Shown here piece by piece: positions 6,829 to 16,174 of a DNA stretch of 64,000 nt. Origin of the DNA: Halocynthiibacter sp. SDUM655004 (GTDB lineage: Bacteria > Pseudomonadota > Alphaproteobacteria > Rhodobacterales > Rhodobacteraceae); assembly GCF_026015885.1 (NCBI RefSeq), contig NZ_JAPDUG010000002.1:1090163-1154162 (forward strand). The letters are read 5' to 3'. Every line of letters starts with the position of its first letter. The stretch's first letter is position 1. The position numbers were made by a program, and so were the translations under genes. The notes under the pieces are model-generated. The model saw only the letters and a program-made list of their open reading frames with translations, searched no databases and was not told the origin of the DNA.

Positions 6829-9639
6829 ATGAGCAAGCAGCCCAACATCGACACCTCTCCTCCCGTTTCAGACGAAATCCGCAAAACGACATGTTATATG
6901 TGTGCCTGTCGCTGCGGAATTAACGTCCATATGAAGGGCGGAAAAGTTGCCTATATTGAAGGCAGCCGCGATCACCCGATCAACAAAGGTGTGCTTTGCG
7001 CTAAGGGCTCTGCGGGTATCATGCAAGTCAATGCACCCTCGCGCTTAAGATCACCAATGAAGCGGGTTGGGCCGCGCGGTTCCGGCGAGTTTGAGGAGAT
7101 AAGCTGGGACGAAGCGCTATCTCTTGCAACGAGCAGGCTCGGCAAAATCCGCAAGGAGGCGCCTGAAAAGCTCGCCTTTTTCACGGGCCGCGACCAGTCG
7201 CAAAGCTTTACATCACTTTGGGCGCAAAGCTTTGGCACTCCGAACTATGCCGCGCATGGCGGGTTCTGTTCGGTTAATATGGCTGCTGCGGGCATATACA
7301 CGATGGGCGGCGCGTTTTGGGAATTTGGACAGCCGGACTGGGAACACACCAAGCTCTTGATGCTATTTGGCGTTGCTGAAGACCACGACTCCAACCCGAT
7401 CAAAATGGGCCTTGGGAAGCTGAAGCAACGCGGGGCGAAGGTTATTGGCGTTAATCCGGTGCGGTCGGGTTATAATGCCATTGCCGATGAGTGGGTAGGC
7501 ATCACGCCTGGGGCTGATGGCCTGTTCATCACATCATTGATCCACGAATTGCTCCGCGCGGGGAAAATCGATCTCGACTACCTCGCGCGCTACACCAATG
7601 CACCAGCTCTGCTCAATTCAGATCCGAATGATGCCGAGTTTGGCCTCTTCTTACGAGACGACGATGGCAAAATGCTTGTTATCGACCGCAAATCAGGGAA
7701 ACCGACCGCCTTTGACAAAAAGGGCGTCCAGCCGGATTTGAGAGGCACACTCCGTCGTGCTGGGGTGACGCATGAGGCAGCGTTCCATTCGGTTGCCGAG
7801 ACCTATCTCGCTCCCGAGTTTGCACCCGAAGCCGTTGCCGAACGCTGTGGAATTGAGCCGCAAACCATCCGACGGATTGCCGCCGAACTGGCTCGAGTCG
7901 CCTTTGACGAGGCGATTTCATTGCCTATTGAGTGGACCGACTTCCGAGGCGAAACCCACAGCGAGATGATCGGCCGCCCTGTCTCTTTCCACGCGATGCG
8001 CGGGATTTCGGCTCATGCGAACGGGTTTCAAACTTGCCGCGCGCTTCATATCCTTCAAATCCTGCTTGGCTCTGTTGAGGTTCCGGGCGGGTTTCGTTTC
8101 AAGCCGCCCTACCCTAAACCGGTTGAGGCCCACCCGACTCCGCATTGCCAATCCAATCCGATGGCACCGCTTGATGGTCCTCACCTTGGGTTTGTGCGCG
8201 GGCCAGAGCACCTTGCTCTGAAGCCAGACGGCTCGGCCGCTCGGATCGACAAAGCGTTCACTTGGGAAAACCCAATGTCGAGTCACGGCTTGATGCATAT
8301 GGTCATCTCGAACGCGCACGCAGGCGATCCCTACAAGATCGATACGTTGTTCCTCTATATGGCAAACATGGCGTGGAACTCGTCGATGAACACCAAGTCA
8401 GTGATCGATATGCTCACCGACCGCGATGACAACGGCGAATATGTCATCCCGAACATCATATACTCCGACGCCTATTCGTCAGAGATGGTGGCCTATGCCG
8501 ATCTAATCCTTCCCGACACTACGTATCTTGAGCGCCACGATTGCATATCACTGCTTGACCGCCCGATCTGCGAAGCCGATGCCGCTGCGGATGCAATTCG
8601 TTGGCCGGTCATCGAGCCGGATCGAGATGTACGAGGGTTTCAATCTGTTCTTTGTGACCTTGGCGCTCGGCTTGGTTTGCCGAATTTCACCAATCCGGAC
8701 GGCAGCGCGAAATACAAGGATTATGCGGATTACATCGTTAATCACGAGCGCAAGCCCGGGATCGGCCCACTCTCCGCGTTTCGCGGCGATGGCACTGAAA
8801 CAGGGCGCGGTAGTGTGAATTCCGAACAACTAGACCGCTATATCGAAAACGGGGGATTTGCCGTTACGCATATTCCGGATAGCGCGCGTTACTACAAGCC
8901 GTGGAATATGGAGTATCAGGAGTGGGCCGTTGGCATGGGGCTGTTTGATACGCCGCAGCCATACCTATTCTCGATCTATTCAGAACCAATGCGGAAATTT
9001 CAACTCGCCGCCGAAGGCCATGGAGAGCGCCAACCTCCTGATCACCTGAGAAAGCAGGTTCATGACGCCATGCGCCCACTCCCTGTTTGGGAAGAAGCAA
9101 CCGACGACGAGGGGGGTGAATATCCACTTCACGCGCTAACACAGCGGCCAATGGCCATGTATCACAGTTGGGGCAGTCAGAACGCGTGGCTGCGCCAAAT
9201 TCACGGACGCAACCCGCTTTATGTCCCGACCAAAGTTTGGGAAGCGCACGGGTTTCAGGACGGAGACTGGGCGCGCGTCACGTCCCGCAGCGGCGAAATT
9301 GTGGTGCCTGTCGCCCATCAGGCCGCGCTTAATTCCAATACTGTTTGGACGTGGAACGCGATCGGCAAGCGCAAGGGGGCATGGGCGCTAGATGACAATG
9401 CTCCAGAAGCGACAAAAGGATTCCTACTTAATCATCTGATAGATGAGCTACTCCCCCCAAAAGGTGATGGCCTACGATACTCAAATTCCGATCCGGTAAC
9501 CGGACAAGCCGCGTGGTTTGACCTGCGTGTTAAAATTGAAAAATGCGCCGCACCCGATGAGCCGCAACCCGCGTTCTCATCCCTCCGCTCGCCTGTCGGG
9601 AAGGGCCCAAAAGACCTAGCTTGGAAAGTCGGATCATGA
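6829..9639 (+). CDS. soeA: Molybdopterin oxidoreductase catalytic subunit, SoeA-type sulfite dehydrogenase
   Basis: 936 residues of the DMSO-reductase family. The N-terminus carries the [4Fe-4S] motif TCYMCACRCGINV followed by GVLCAKG, then the molybdopterin domains, including GGFCSVNMAAAG (a likely Mo-ligand region), and a C-terminal dinucleotide-binding domain (QNAWLRQIHGRNPLY). There is no Tat or Sec signal, so the enzyme faces the cytoplasm. That separates SoeA-type enzymes from the exported DMSO, thiosulfate and polysulfide reductases. Two genes downstream encode a matching iron-sulfur subunit and membrane anchor. The expected reaction is oxidation of sulfite to sulfate with electrons passed to quinone, useful when sulfite is released from organosulfonates. 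Overall fit is strong, but the substrate is inferred from family and arrangement. Confidence 0.8.
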   Translation: MSKQPNIDTSPPVSDEIRKTTCYMCACRCGINVHMKGGKVAYIEGSRDHPINKGVLCAKGSAGIMQVNAPSRLRSPMKRVGPRGSGEFEEISWDEALSLATSRLGKIRKEAPEKLAFFTGRDQSQSFTSLWAQSFGTPNYAAHGGFCSVNMAAAGIYTMGGAFWEFGQPDWEHTKLLMLFGVAEDHDSNPIKMGLGKLKQRGAKVIGVNPVRSGYNAIADEWVGITPGADGLFITSLIHELLRAGKIDLDYLARYTNAPALLNSDPNDAEFGLFLRDDDGKMLVIDRKSGKPTAFDKKGVQPDLRGTLRRAGVTHEAAFHSVAETYLAPEFAPEAVAERCGIEPQTIRRIAAELARVAFDEAISLPIEWTDFRGETHSEMIGRPVSFHAMRGISAHANGFQTCRALHILQILLGSVEVPGGFRFKPPYPKPVEAHPTPHCQSNPMAPLDGPHLGFVRGPEHLALKPDGSAARIDKAFTWENPMSSHGLMHMVISNAHAGDPYKIDTLFLYMANMAWNSSMNTKSVIDMLTDRDDNGEYVIPNIIYSDAYSSEMVAYADLILPDTTYLERHDCISLLDRPICEADAAADAIRWPVIEPDRDVRGFQSVLCDLGARLGLPNFTNPDGSAKYKDYADYIVNHERKPGIGPLSAFRGDGTETGRGSVNSEQLDRYIENGGFAVTHIPDSARYYKPWNMEYQEWAVGMGLFDTPQPYLFSIYSEPMRKFQLAAEGHGERQPPDHLRKQVHDAMRPLPVWEEATDDEGGEYPLHALTQRPMAMYHSWGSQNAWLRQIHGRNPLYVPTKVWEAHGFQDGDWARVTSRSGEIVVPVAHQAALNSNTVWTWNAIGKRKGAWALDDNAPEATKGFLLNHLIDELLPPKGDGLRYSNSDPVTGQAAWFDLRVKIEKCAAPDEPQPAFSSLRSPVGKGPKDLAWKVGS

Positions 9640-10379
9640 CGGAGCTTCCAACATCTACAGACCGCAAGCTCGGGCTTGTTATTGACCTTGATACCTGTGT
9701 TGGCTGCCATGCATGCGTTGTGTCGTGCAAAGGCTGGAACACCGAGAACTATGGCGCTCCGCTGTCGGATCAGGATGCTTACGGTGCAGCTCCGCAAGGC
9801 ACATTCCTCAATCGCGTGCATACCTATGAGGTGCAGCCGCCCGAAGGCGCGGCGCAAACGGTACATTTCCCGAAATCCTGCTTGCATTGCGACGACGCTC
9901 CCTGTGTTACCGTTTGCCCAACAGGCGCAAGCTATAAGCGCAGCGAGGACGGCATCGTATTGGTGAACGAAAATGACTGTATCGGTTGCGGGCTATGCGC
10001 TTGGGCCTGTCCTTATGGCGCGCGAGAGTTGGATCAAGCCGCAGGTGTCATGAAGAAATGCACCCTTTGCGTTGACCGTATCTACAACGAAAATCTTCCT
10101 GAAGAGGACCGCGTCCCAGCCTGCGTACGCACTTGCCCTGCGGGGGCGCGTCATTTCGGTGATTTCGCCGATCCGGAAAGCAATGTATCGCAGCTTAGTA
10201 GAGAGCGCGGCGGGATGGACTTGATGCCGGAACTAGGCACAAATCCGGTTAACAAATACTTGCCCCCTCGCCCCAAACAAACCGAAGAAATTGATATCTT
10301 GGCCCCCTTCCTCACACCCGTTGCCGAGGAGCCGAAAGGCTTTTTGAAATGGCTCGATAAAGCACTCGGAGGGGACTGA
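9636..10379 (+). CDS. soeB: 4Fe-4S ferredoxin-type electron-transfer subunit, SoeB
   Basis: 247 residues, with four cysteine clusters: CVGCHACVVSCKGWN, CLHCDDAPCVTVCP, CIGCGLCAWACPYGA and CTLCVDRIYNENLP...CVRTCPAGA. This is the DmsB/NrfC pattern for four cubane clusters. It relays electrons from the molybdenum subunit to the membrane anchor on the cytoplasmic side. The ATG at 9636 overlaps the soeA stop as ATGA, so it is preferred to an in-frame ATG 15 bases upstream. The C-terminal tail is proline-rich (YLPPRPKQTEEIDILAPF), as in SoeB-type subunits. Its stop overlaps the next start. Confidence 0.85.
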   Translation: MTELPTSTDRKLGLVIDLDTCVGCHACVVSCKGWNTENYGAPLSDQDAYGAAPQGTFLNRVHTYEVQPPEGAAQTVHFPKSCLHCDDAPCVTVCPTGASYKRSEDGIVLVNENDCIGCGLCAWACPYGARELDQAAGVMKKCTLCVDRIYNENLPEEDRVPACVRTCPAGARHFGDFADPESNVSQLSRERGGMDLMPELGTNPVNKYLPPRPKQTEEIDILAPFLTPVAEEPKGFLKWLDKALGGD

Positions 10380-11251
10380 TGCATCCAGCACCTTCTGTCA
10401 TCTTCTTTACCGTTTTCTCCGGTATGGGGTTCGGGCTTCTGGCCTTTCTTGGGCTAGGGTTTCCGGCGGTTACAGGGCTATTGGCGTTCGCAATGTACAC
10501 CATCGGGTTCGGCTTTGCTGTCGGAGGTTTGCTGGCCTCGACGTTCCACCTTGGCAATCCGAAAAACGCGCTTAAGGCGTTCTCGCAGTGGCGGACAAGC
10601 TGGCTCTCGCGCGAGGCTGTTCTATCGGTTGCAGCGCTCCTCATGATGGCAGTGTTTGCAATTGGCGCAATATTCGCGGGGGTGCATTTCACGATAGTCG
10701 GTATCGTGGGGGCTGCACTCTGTATTGCGACTGTGTTCTCCACCTCGATGATCTATGCGCAACTCAAAACGGTGCCGCGCTGGAACCACGTCACAACGCC
10801 TTTGCTGTTTCTCCTTCTGTCAGTGACGGGTGGCGCGCTTCTGGCGGGTCAGGTTAGCTTTGCTCTGCCGATGCTCATTGCAACGGGCGCAGTTCAGGCC
10901 CTGACGTGGTATCTTGGTGATAGTCGCTTTGCGCAGCGGGGTAGCACAATCGAAACCGCAACTGGCCTTGGAATGATAGGTAAGACGCGCCAATTTGAGC
11001 CGCCTCATACCGGCGGGAACTACCTGCTTAACGAAATGGTTTATGTCATTGGGCGGAAGCATTCGATGCGGCTTCGGGTGATAGCCATCACGCTGATGTC
11101 GCCCGTACCATTCGCGCTATTGCTCTTGCCACACAATCACATTTGGGCCGCGTTGGCAGTTCTTTCGCATATCATTGGTGTCGTCGCGTCGCGCTGGTTG
11201 TTCTTTGCAGAGGCCGAACATGTTGTCGGTCTTTACTACGACAAGCGCTAA
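10379..11251 (+). CDS. soeC: DmsC-type membrane anchor subunit, SoeC
   Basis: 290 residues with about eight hydrophobic helices, matching the DmsC/YnfH anchor family (opening PSVIFFTVFSGMGFGLLAF, and STFHLGNPKNALKAF in the first loop). It holds the cytoplasmic SoeAB dimer on the membrane and passes electrons to quinone. The start codon overlaps the soeB stop by one base (TGATG), so translation is coupled. It ends in front of a bidirectional terminator shared with the convergent nhaA gene. Confidence 0.83.
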   Translation: MHPAPSVIFFTVFSGMGFGLLAFLGLGFPAVTGLLAFAMYTIGFGFAVGGLLASTFHLGNPKNALKAFSQWRTSWLSREAVLSVAALLMMAVFAIGAIFAGVHFTIVGIVGAALCIATVFSTSMIYAQLKTVPRWNHVTTPLLFLLLSVTGGALLAGQVSFALPMLIATGAVQALTWYLGDSRFAQRGSTIETATGLGMIGKTRQFEPPHTGGNYLLNEMVYVIGRKHSMRLRVIAITLMSPVPFALLLLPHNHIWAALAVLSHIIGVVASRWLFFAEAEHVVGLYYDKR

Positions 11252-11253
11252 CA

Positions 11254-11281
11254 AAAACGCCGCCATCTCTGGCGGCGTTTT
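11254..11281. terminator. Bidirectional terminator between soeC and nhaA
   Basis: A perfect 11-bp stem (AAAACGCCGCC / GGCGGCGTTTT) with loop ATCTCT lies between two convergent genes. The T-run on the right serves the + transcript and the A-run on the left serves the - transcript. Confidence 0.9.
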
Positions 11282-11296
11282 CAGTTTTCTGTCCGG

Positions 11297-12670
11297 TTAC
11301 TCGGGCTTCGGTTTGCCTGTTATGTAAAGCCAGAAGAAGCCGCAAAGCCCTGCGATCAACGACGCAAACAAAATGCCTGTTTTGGCCATCAACAAGAGCT
11401 CCGGTGACTCGGCAAAGGCCAGCTGCGCCACAAAGATCGACATGGTAAAGCCGATACCCGCGAGCAGCGAAGCGCCAGCAAGTTGGGTAAACCGTGTATC
11501 TTTCGGCAGTTCAGCAATGCCAAGTTTGATCACCAACCAGCTTGCCCCAGTGATGCCGACGAACTTCCCGACGATCAGGCCGAGCGATACACCCATCATC
11601 ACCGGATGCGTCAGCATATCGCCGAAGGTGGACAGCTCTATCGGAACACCAGCGTTTGCCAGCGCGAAGATCGGAATAACGAGGAAGGCCGATGGCAAAT
11701 GCCAGATATGCTCAAGCCGCTGCAGCGGGGTTTCGACAGCAAGAACACTGTTCTCAAGCGCCTGAACTTCGGTGCGTAGCGCAACGTTGGTCATGATGCT
11801 TTGGCCCGGTTCATGGCTCTCGTCAAATCGCTGCATGATACCTTTAACATGGGTGCTGAACCGATCCGGGTCATATTTCGGGATGGCCGGAACGGACATC
11901 GCGCCAAGAACACCCGCAATCGTAGCGTGCACGCCAGAAAGCAACATTGCGTACCACATAAGGACAGCAACAAGGAAATAAGGGATCGGGTTGCGCACGC
12001 CAAAGCGGTTCAATGCAATCAGCATCGCAAAGAACACGCCAACCATAGCAAGCGGCCCCATAGCAATTTCGCTGGTATAGAACAGCGCGATCACCGTCAC
12101 CGCACCAAGGTCATCCACAATGGCAAGCGCCACAAGAAATGTCACCAGCGCCTTGGGAACACGTGACCCGAGAAGCGCCATAACACCAACGGCGAATGCG
12201 ATATCGGTCGCCATCGGAATACCCCAGCCTGCTGCTGCAGGGCCAGTTGGGTTCAAAGCGAAGTAAAACAGCGCAGGAACAACCATACCACCAATGGCCG
12301 CAACAATCGGCAGGATTGCGTTGCGGGGTTCGGCAAGTTCGCCAACAAGAAATTCGCGTTTAAGCTCTAGCCCGACAACGAAAAAGAAGATCGCCATCAG
12401 CGCGTCATTGATGAAATGAGCAAGGGACAGTTTGAGTTCCCATTCGCCAAATCCGACTTTCAAATACGTGTGCAGAAAGTCGTCATAAGCCTCGGCGAAC
12501 GGTCCGTTTGCGATGATAAGCGCAACAACGGCCATAACCATGAGCAACAAGCCGGATGAGGTTTGTCGATGAAGAAACTCTTCAAAAGGAGAGTAGACCT
12601 TTGCCAGACTCCGCTCCCACGGGGCAACATTCACGCCTTCGCCTTCAAGTTTCTGTTTATGATTTGCCAT
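11297..12670 (-). CDS. nhaA: Na+/H+ antiporter NhaA
   Basis: 457 residues, somewhat longer than E. coli NhaA (388), because of N-terminal and loop extensions. The core is clear: ATDIAFAVGVMALLGSRVP followed by ALAIVDDLGAVTVIALFYT, which holds the paired aspartates that carry the exchanged ions, and about 12 hydrophobic segments. It exports sodium in exchange for protons across the inner membrane and supports salt and alkaline pH tolerance, as expected for a marine organism. It lies downstream of the membrane alpha/beta hydrolase with a 114-base gap and ends at the terminator shared with soeC. Confidence 0.95.
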   Translation of the reverse strand: MANHKQKLEGEGVNVAPWERSLAKVYSPFEEFLHRQTSSGLLLMVMAVVALIIANGPFAEAYDDFLHTYLKVGFGEWELKLSLAHFINDALMAIFFFVVGLELKREFLVGELAEPRNAILPIVAAIGGMVVPALFYFALNPTGPAAAGWGIPMATDIAFAVGVMALLGSRVPKALVTFLVALAIVDDLGAVTVIALFYTSEIAMGPLAMVGVFFAMLIALNRFGVRNPIPYFLVAVLMWYAMLLSGVHATIAGVLGAMSVPAIPKYDPDRFSTHVKGIMQRFDESHEPGQSIMTNVALRTEVQALENSVLAVETPLQRLEHIWHLPSAFLVIPIFALANAGVPIELSTFGDMLTHPVMMGVSLGLIVGKFVGITGASWLVIKLGIAELPKDTRFTQLAGASLLAGIGFTMSIFVAQLAFAESPELLLMAKTGILFASLIAGLCGFFWLYITGKPKPE

Positions 12671-12784
12671 ATCCCGCCTTCTGTTGTTCTGGTGATTGAG
12701 TTTCGAGCCCGTTCAACTCGTTCTCATGATGTCAGGTATTCCCAATTATCTAGAAAGTAATTGGCCATTTTCAATGTTTAACAT

Positions 12785-14458
12785 CTAAATAGGCGTCGCG
12801 TCGAAATCTTTGAATTTTGCCATGAGCGCCTCCGTGTCCTCCGCGGTCCAATTATCTGGATTAAGGACGGAAATCCAGCCTCGGATATAATCATCCGGGC
12901 CAAAGGTATGGCCGAAGCCCGCAGGGACAGTTGTGGCCATTGGGATGTCGAATGCGATCTGGATAAAGGTCACAATCGGCACCCATCGCAGATACGACGA
13001 AACATCATATCCGCGTTCGCCAAGGAGCCACTCCGGTCTGGCGAAGGCCAAACTTGGAGCAAAAAAGCTCATTGGATCGCTCGGATGCTGGATATAAACG
13101 ATGCGGAGCGGGCCCCAAGGCGTATCATCTCCTACAGTAAATCCCTTGTGGGTCATGAACCGGATGTAGGACGAATCTCGGAAGATCGGCTGCCATGCTG
13201 GTGATCCCGGCTCTCTTGTGCGCGTGACTTGCGGCCAAGTGTGGCTCGCAAATGGTGGCCCCGCCCAAAGCGCACCATCAATCGGGTCCGCAAGCATTGA
13301 GATCAGATCGACCGCATCTTCAGACCCGAGGGCACCGAGCGATAGGCCAAACAGAAACAGCTCCGGTCTGTTGTCTGTTGGCATTTTGGTCCAATGCGCA
13401 TAGACCTTCTCGAAAAGAGCAACTGCAGATTCACGTGCTAGGTCTGGCTCAACCAGCAGCGTCATCCAACTTGGTGTGTAGGAATATTGCATAGACACAA
13501 CCGCCACATCCCCATGCAAAATAAAGGGCAAGGTCGACATTGCGGAAGGGTCTAGCCAGCCAGTTCCAGTCGGGGTTGCGACGATAAGTGTCTTGCGCTC
13601 AAACCCACCTGTGCGGATCAACTCATCAAGTGCAATCTGTGCCCGTTCCTCTAGGGTTTCTCCGGTATTGTACCCTGCATAAACGCGGATTGGCTGCGTG
13701 GCAGGAAGGCCCGTAAATGCCTCAATCTCCGCTCGGTCCGGCCCCGAGGTCAGAAACAGCTTCCCGTTTCGGCCAATATCATCCCACTCGATAAGGGATG
13801 CAGTTGTACCGTCTATGCCTTTGATGAGCGGCTCTTGGAGGCCGGAATCCTGAGTTTCATTTATTGCCGCAAAGACCTCGTCCATCATCCTGATGCCTGT
13901 CCGCAGGAGCAGGCCGTTGATCGATGTATAAAGAATGAACAGCACAACCAGCGATCCCACAAAAACCGACAACCGCTGCGGGAACGCCCTGTTGATCCAA
14001 CGCGCCGCAAGCGCACAAAGTGTAATAACAAGACGCGTTAGCCCAATGACAACTAGGGCGGTGACAATAGCAATCGCGGTAACTGTAAATGGATAGCCTG
14101 AATCCACAGGCTCCATCTCCATCAGCTCTCGGACTGAATTTTGCCAGACGGCCATTTGGCGCAAGGTCCACGCAGTCACGCCAACTAGAATTGCTAGCGC
14201 GACCCGAGACAACATAGTTGCGGCTTTTCCCGTGATCTCTTTGATCTCAAGAAAGCGCCAGAGCATAGTCAGCGCAATACCGCCAACATATCCAACCGCG
14301 AAGGCGATCCCGCCCAATACGCCTTGCACCATATGGTCACGCGGCAAGAGAGACGGTGTTAGGGATGCGCAAAAGAATAACAGCCCCACAATAAGGCCGG
14401 TTGTCGGGAAAGATCTGGCAATCCGAAACAGCATTCTTGCCCTCGGTTCAAGGCTCAA
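12785..14458 (-). CDS. Membrane-anchored alpha/beta hydrolase (Abhydrolase_9 type)
   Basis: 557 residues. The first 200 or so form several membrane helices (opening with GLIVGLLFFCASLTPSLLPRD, a distinctive feature of this family) and the rest is a soluble alpha/beta-hydrolase domain. The nucleophile elbow is LFGLSLGALGSEDAVDL, giving GLSLG as the GxSxG motif, and a late TVPAGFGHTFGPDDY segment supplies a candidate catalytic histidine. The substrate of the family is unknown, although a lipid or ester role at the membrane is often supposed. The gene stands alone between the SDR cluster and nhaA, with a 152-base gap upstream of its start. Confidence 0.8.
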   Translation of the reverse strand: MSLEPRARMLFRIARSFPTTGLIVGLLFFCASLTPSLLPRDHMVQGVLGGIAFAVGYVGGIALTMLWRFLEIKEITGKAATMLSRVALAILVGVTAWTLRQMAVWQNSVRELMEMEPVDSGYPFTVTAIAIVTALVVIGLTRLVITLCALAARWINRAFPQRLSVFVGSLVVLFILYTSINGLLLRTGIRMMDEVFAAINETQDSGLQEPLIKGIDGTTASLIEWDDIGRNGKLFLTSGPDRAEIEAFTGLPATQPIRVYAGYNTGETLEERAQIALDELIRTGGFERKTLIVATPTGTGWLDPSAMSTLPFILHGDVAVVSMQYSYTPSWMTLLVEPDLARESAVALFEKVYAHWTKMPTDNRPELFLFGLSLGALGSEDAVDLISMLADPIDGALWAGPPFASHTWPQVTRTREPGSPAWQPIFRDSSYIRFMTHKGFTVGDDTPWGPLRIVYIQHPSDPMSFFAPSLAFARPEWLLGERGYDVSSYLRWVPIVTFIQIAFDIPMATTVPAGFGHTFGPDDYIRGWISVLNPDNWTAEDTEALMAKFKDFDATPI

Positions 14459-14570
14459 TTGGAAGTGCGGCTGCTGCGCACATTACCAACCCAGCTTACG
14501 TGTGCCAGCCAAATCTGCTGTCGAAGCTCCAGAAAAACTTGGCGCGAAGCCCGCAAACAGACTCCGCGCC

Positions 14571-14591
14571 CGCTCCAGGCCCATTGGAGCG
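14571..14591. terminator. Hairpin downstream of the sugar-acid operon
   Basis: A perfect 7-bp stem (CGCTCCA / TGGAGCG) with a 7-base loop lies 20 bases past the end of the last SDR gene. No T-run follows on the minus strand, so it is a candidate rather than a clear terminator. Confidence 0.35.
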
Positions 14592-14610
14592 TTAACTCAA
14601 ATGTTCTTTG

Positions 14611-15363
14611 TCAGTAGGTGGCGCGTCCGCCGGAAAGGTCAAACACAGCGCCAGTGGAATAGGAGCATTCCTCGCTACACATCCAACCAACCATGCTTGA
14701 GATTTCATCTACGGTACCCATGCGCCCCATTGGGATTTTGGCAAGCATGTATCCGATCTGCTCCTCAGTTACGTCAGCGAGCATCTCTGTCTTGATCACC
14801 GCAGGGCACACGACATTGACGCGAATATTGCTTGTCGCGAGTTCTTTGCCAAGGCTTTTGGTCAGGCCGATCACCCCCGCTTTGGACACCGAATAAGCAG
14901 AGGCGTTTGGATTGCCGTCTTTACCTGCCATAGACGCAATATTGACGATGCGGCCATAGTCACCCTTTTGCATAACTGGCACCACCGCTTTACAGGTGTG
15001 GAAGATACCGTTGAGGTTAACGTTAATTACAGCGTTCCATGTCTCAATCGGATAGTCGGCAAGCGGCGTGTTTACGCCCGCTATGCCAGCCGCGTTGACC
15101 AGAAGATCGATACCGCCAAGTTCGGCCACTGCGGCGGCGGTCGCGGTTTCGACGCTTGCAAAATCAGATACGTCCACACACTGGTAGGTGACGGCTCCCA
15201 ATTCATCCAGCGCGGATTTTGCCTGCTTTAGAGCCTTTTCGTTCAAGTCCCAAAGCGATACCGAAGCACCGCTTTCAAGGAACCTTTTTGCGATGGCAAA
15301 CCCCATCCCACGTGCACCGCCAGTGATAACGGCGCGGCGATTTTTCAGGTCGAGTGTGTTCAT
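14611..15363 (-). CDS. SDR family oxidoreductase (sugar/hydroxyacid dehydrogenase type)
   Basis: 250 residues, a classical short-chain dehydrogenase. Seen are the NAD(P) loop TGGARGMGFAIA, the NAAG motif, and the Ser-Tyr-Lys catalytic set in IVNIASMAGKDG and ASAYSVSKAGVIGLTKS. Sequence style is closest to SDRs that oxidise sugars at C1 (for example rhamnose or fucose 1-dehydrogenases) or 3-hydroxy acids, but the substrate cannot be fixed. It is the last gene of the kinase/enolase/FAH/SDR run, 34 bases after the preceding SDR. In this context it may perform the first oxidation of the sugar. Confidence 0.88.
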   Translation of the reverse strand: MNTLDLKNRRAVITGGARGMGFAIAKRFLESGASVSLWDLNEKALKQAKSALDELGAVTYQCVDVSDFASVETATAAAVAELGGIDLLVNAAGIAGVNTPLADYPIETWNAVINVNLNGIFHTCKAVVPVMQKGDYGRIVNIASMAGKDGNPNASAYSVSKAGVIGLTKSLGKELATSNIRVNVVCPAVIKTEMLADVTEEQIGYMLAKIPMGRMGTVDEISSMVGWMCSEECSYSTGAVFDLSGGRATY

Positions 15364-15397
15364 GGTGTCTCCGATTGTTGGCTGCTGAGCAGAATTG

Positions 15398-16150
15398 TTA
15401 GATGGTTATGCCGCCGTCGACCTGTAGGCATTGGCCCGTGATGAATGACGCATCATCGGTCGCGAGAAAGGCGCAAATGCCCGCGATTTCTTCTGGCGTG
15501 CCAAGACGGCCAGAGGGCTGACGATCAAGGAAGAACTTCCACGCCTCTTCTTCGCTGCCCATGCTTTCGGCAAGTTCTTGGACCCGATCACGCAGGCTCG
15601 GGCTGTCAACTGTACCGGGGCAGACGGCGTTGCACCGCAGCTTATTGGGCAGGTAATCCGCCGCCATCGCTTTGGTCAGCCCGATCACACCACCCTTTGC
15701 GGCACCATAGGCCGCGCGACGCGGGAAACCCTTGAGCGAACTTGCCACCGAGGCAATTGTCGTGAGGCTGCCGCCATGTTCCTTCATTGAGGGTACAGCA
15801 GCTTTCAGCACGTTATAGGCACTGTCCAATGTAATTGATGTCGAACGCTGCCAATCTGCGGGGCTGCATTCTTCAATGGTTCCTTGATGGACGTAGCCCA
15901 CGCAATGCACGAGCGTGTCGATCCGATCAAACTGCGAGAAATACGCCTCGACAGCCTCGATATCGGTTGCATCAAGCTGCGCTGACTCTACGCCTGAGAG
16001 AGTTTTTAGCGGTTCGGGGTTCAGGTCGCTTGCAAAAACTTGCGCCCCTTCGTCGCGCATGCGTTCGGCAACTGCGCGGCCGATTCCAAGCCCCGCCGCT
16101 GTTACAACCGCAATTTTGCCCTCTAGGCGCTTTGATTTTGGCTCTGCCAT
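15398..16150 (-). CDS. SDR family oxidoreductase, 2-keto-3-deoxy-sugar-acid dehydrogenase type
   Basis: About 250 residues. It has the cofactor loop TAAGLGIGRAVAERM, the catalytic Ser-Tyr-Lys region (TIASVASSLKG, RAAYGAAKGG), and the tail RQPSGRLGTPEEIAGICAFLATD. The segment VCPGTVDSPSLRDRV is shared with 2-keto-3-deoxy-L-fuconate 4-dehydrogenases, which produce the 2,4-diketo acid that FAH-family hydrolases split. The gene for such a hydrolase is directly upstream, which strongly supports the assignment to this reaction type. The ATG at 16150 is chosen because GGAG lies 6 bases before it; a TTG at 16162 is less likely. The exact sugar acid is unknown. Confidence 0.8.
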   Translation of the reverse strand: MAEPKSKRLEGKIAVVTAAGLGIGRAVAERMRDEGAQVFASDLNPEPLKTLSGVESAQLDATDIEAVEAYFSQFDRIDTLVHCVGYVHQGTIEECSPADWQRSTSITLDSAYNVLKAAVPSMKEHGGSLTTIASVASSLKGFPRRAAYGAAKGGVIGLTKAMAADYLPNKLRCNAVCPGTVDSPSLRDRVQELAESMGSEEEAWKFFLDRQPSGRLGTPEEIAGICAFLATDDASFITGQCLQVDGGITI

Positions 16151-16174
16151 GTCATGCTCCAATAGATAAGTCGC

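Noticed and set aside
12742..12764. Hairpin CCAATTA/TAATTGG between the hydrolase and nhaA genes
   Set aside because: AT-rich, 9-base loop, no T-run; not enough for a terminator, and may be chance.
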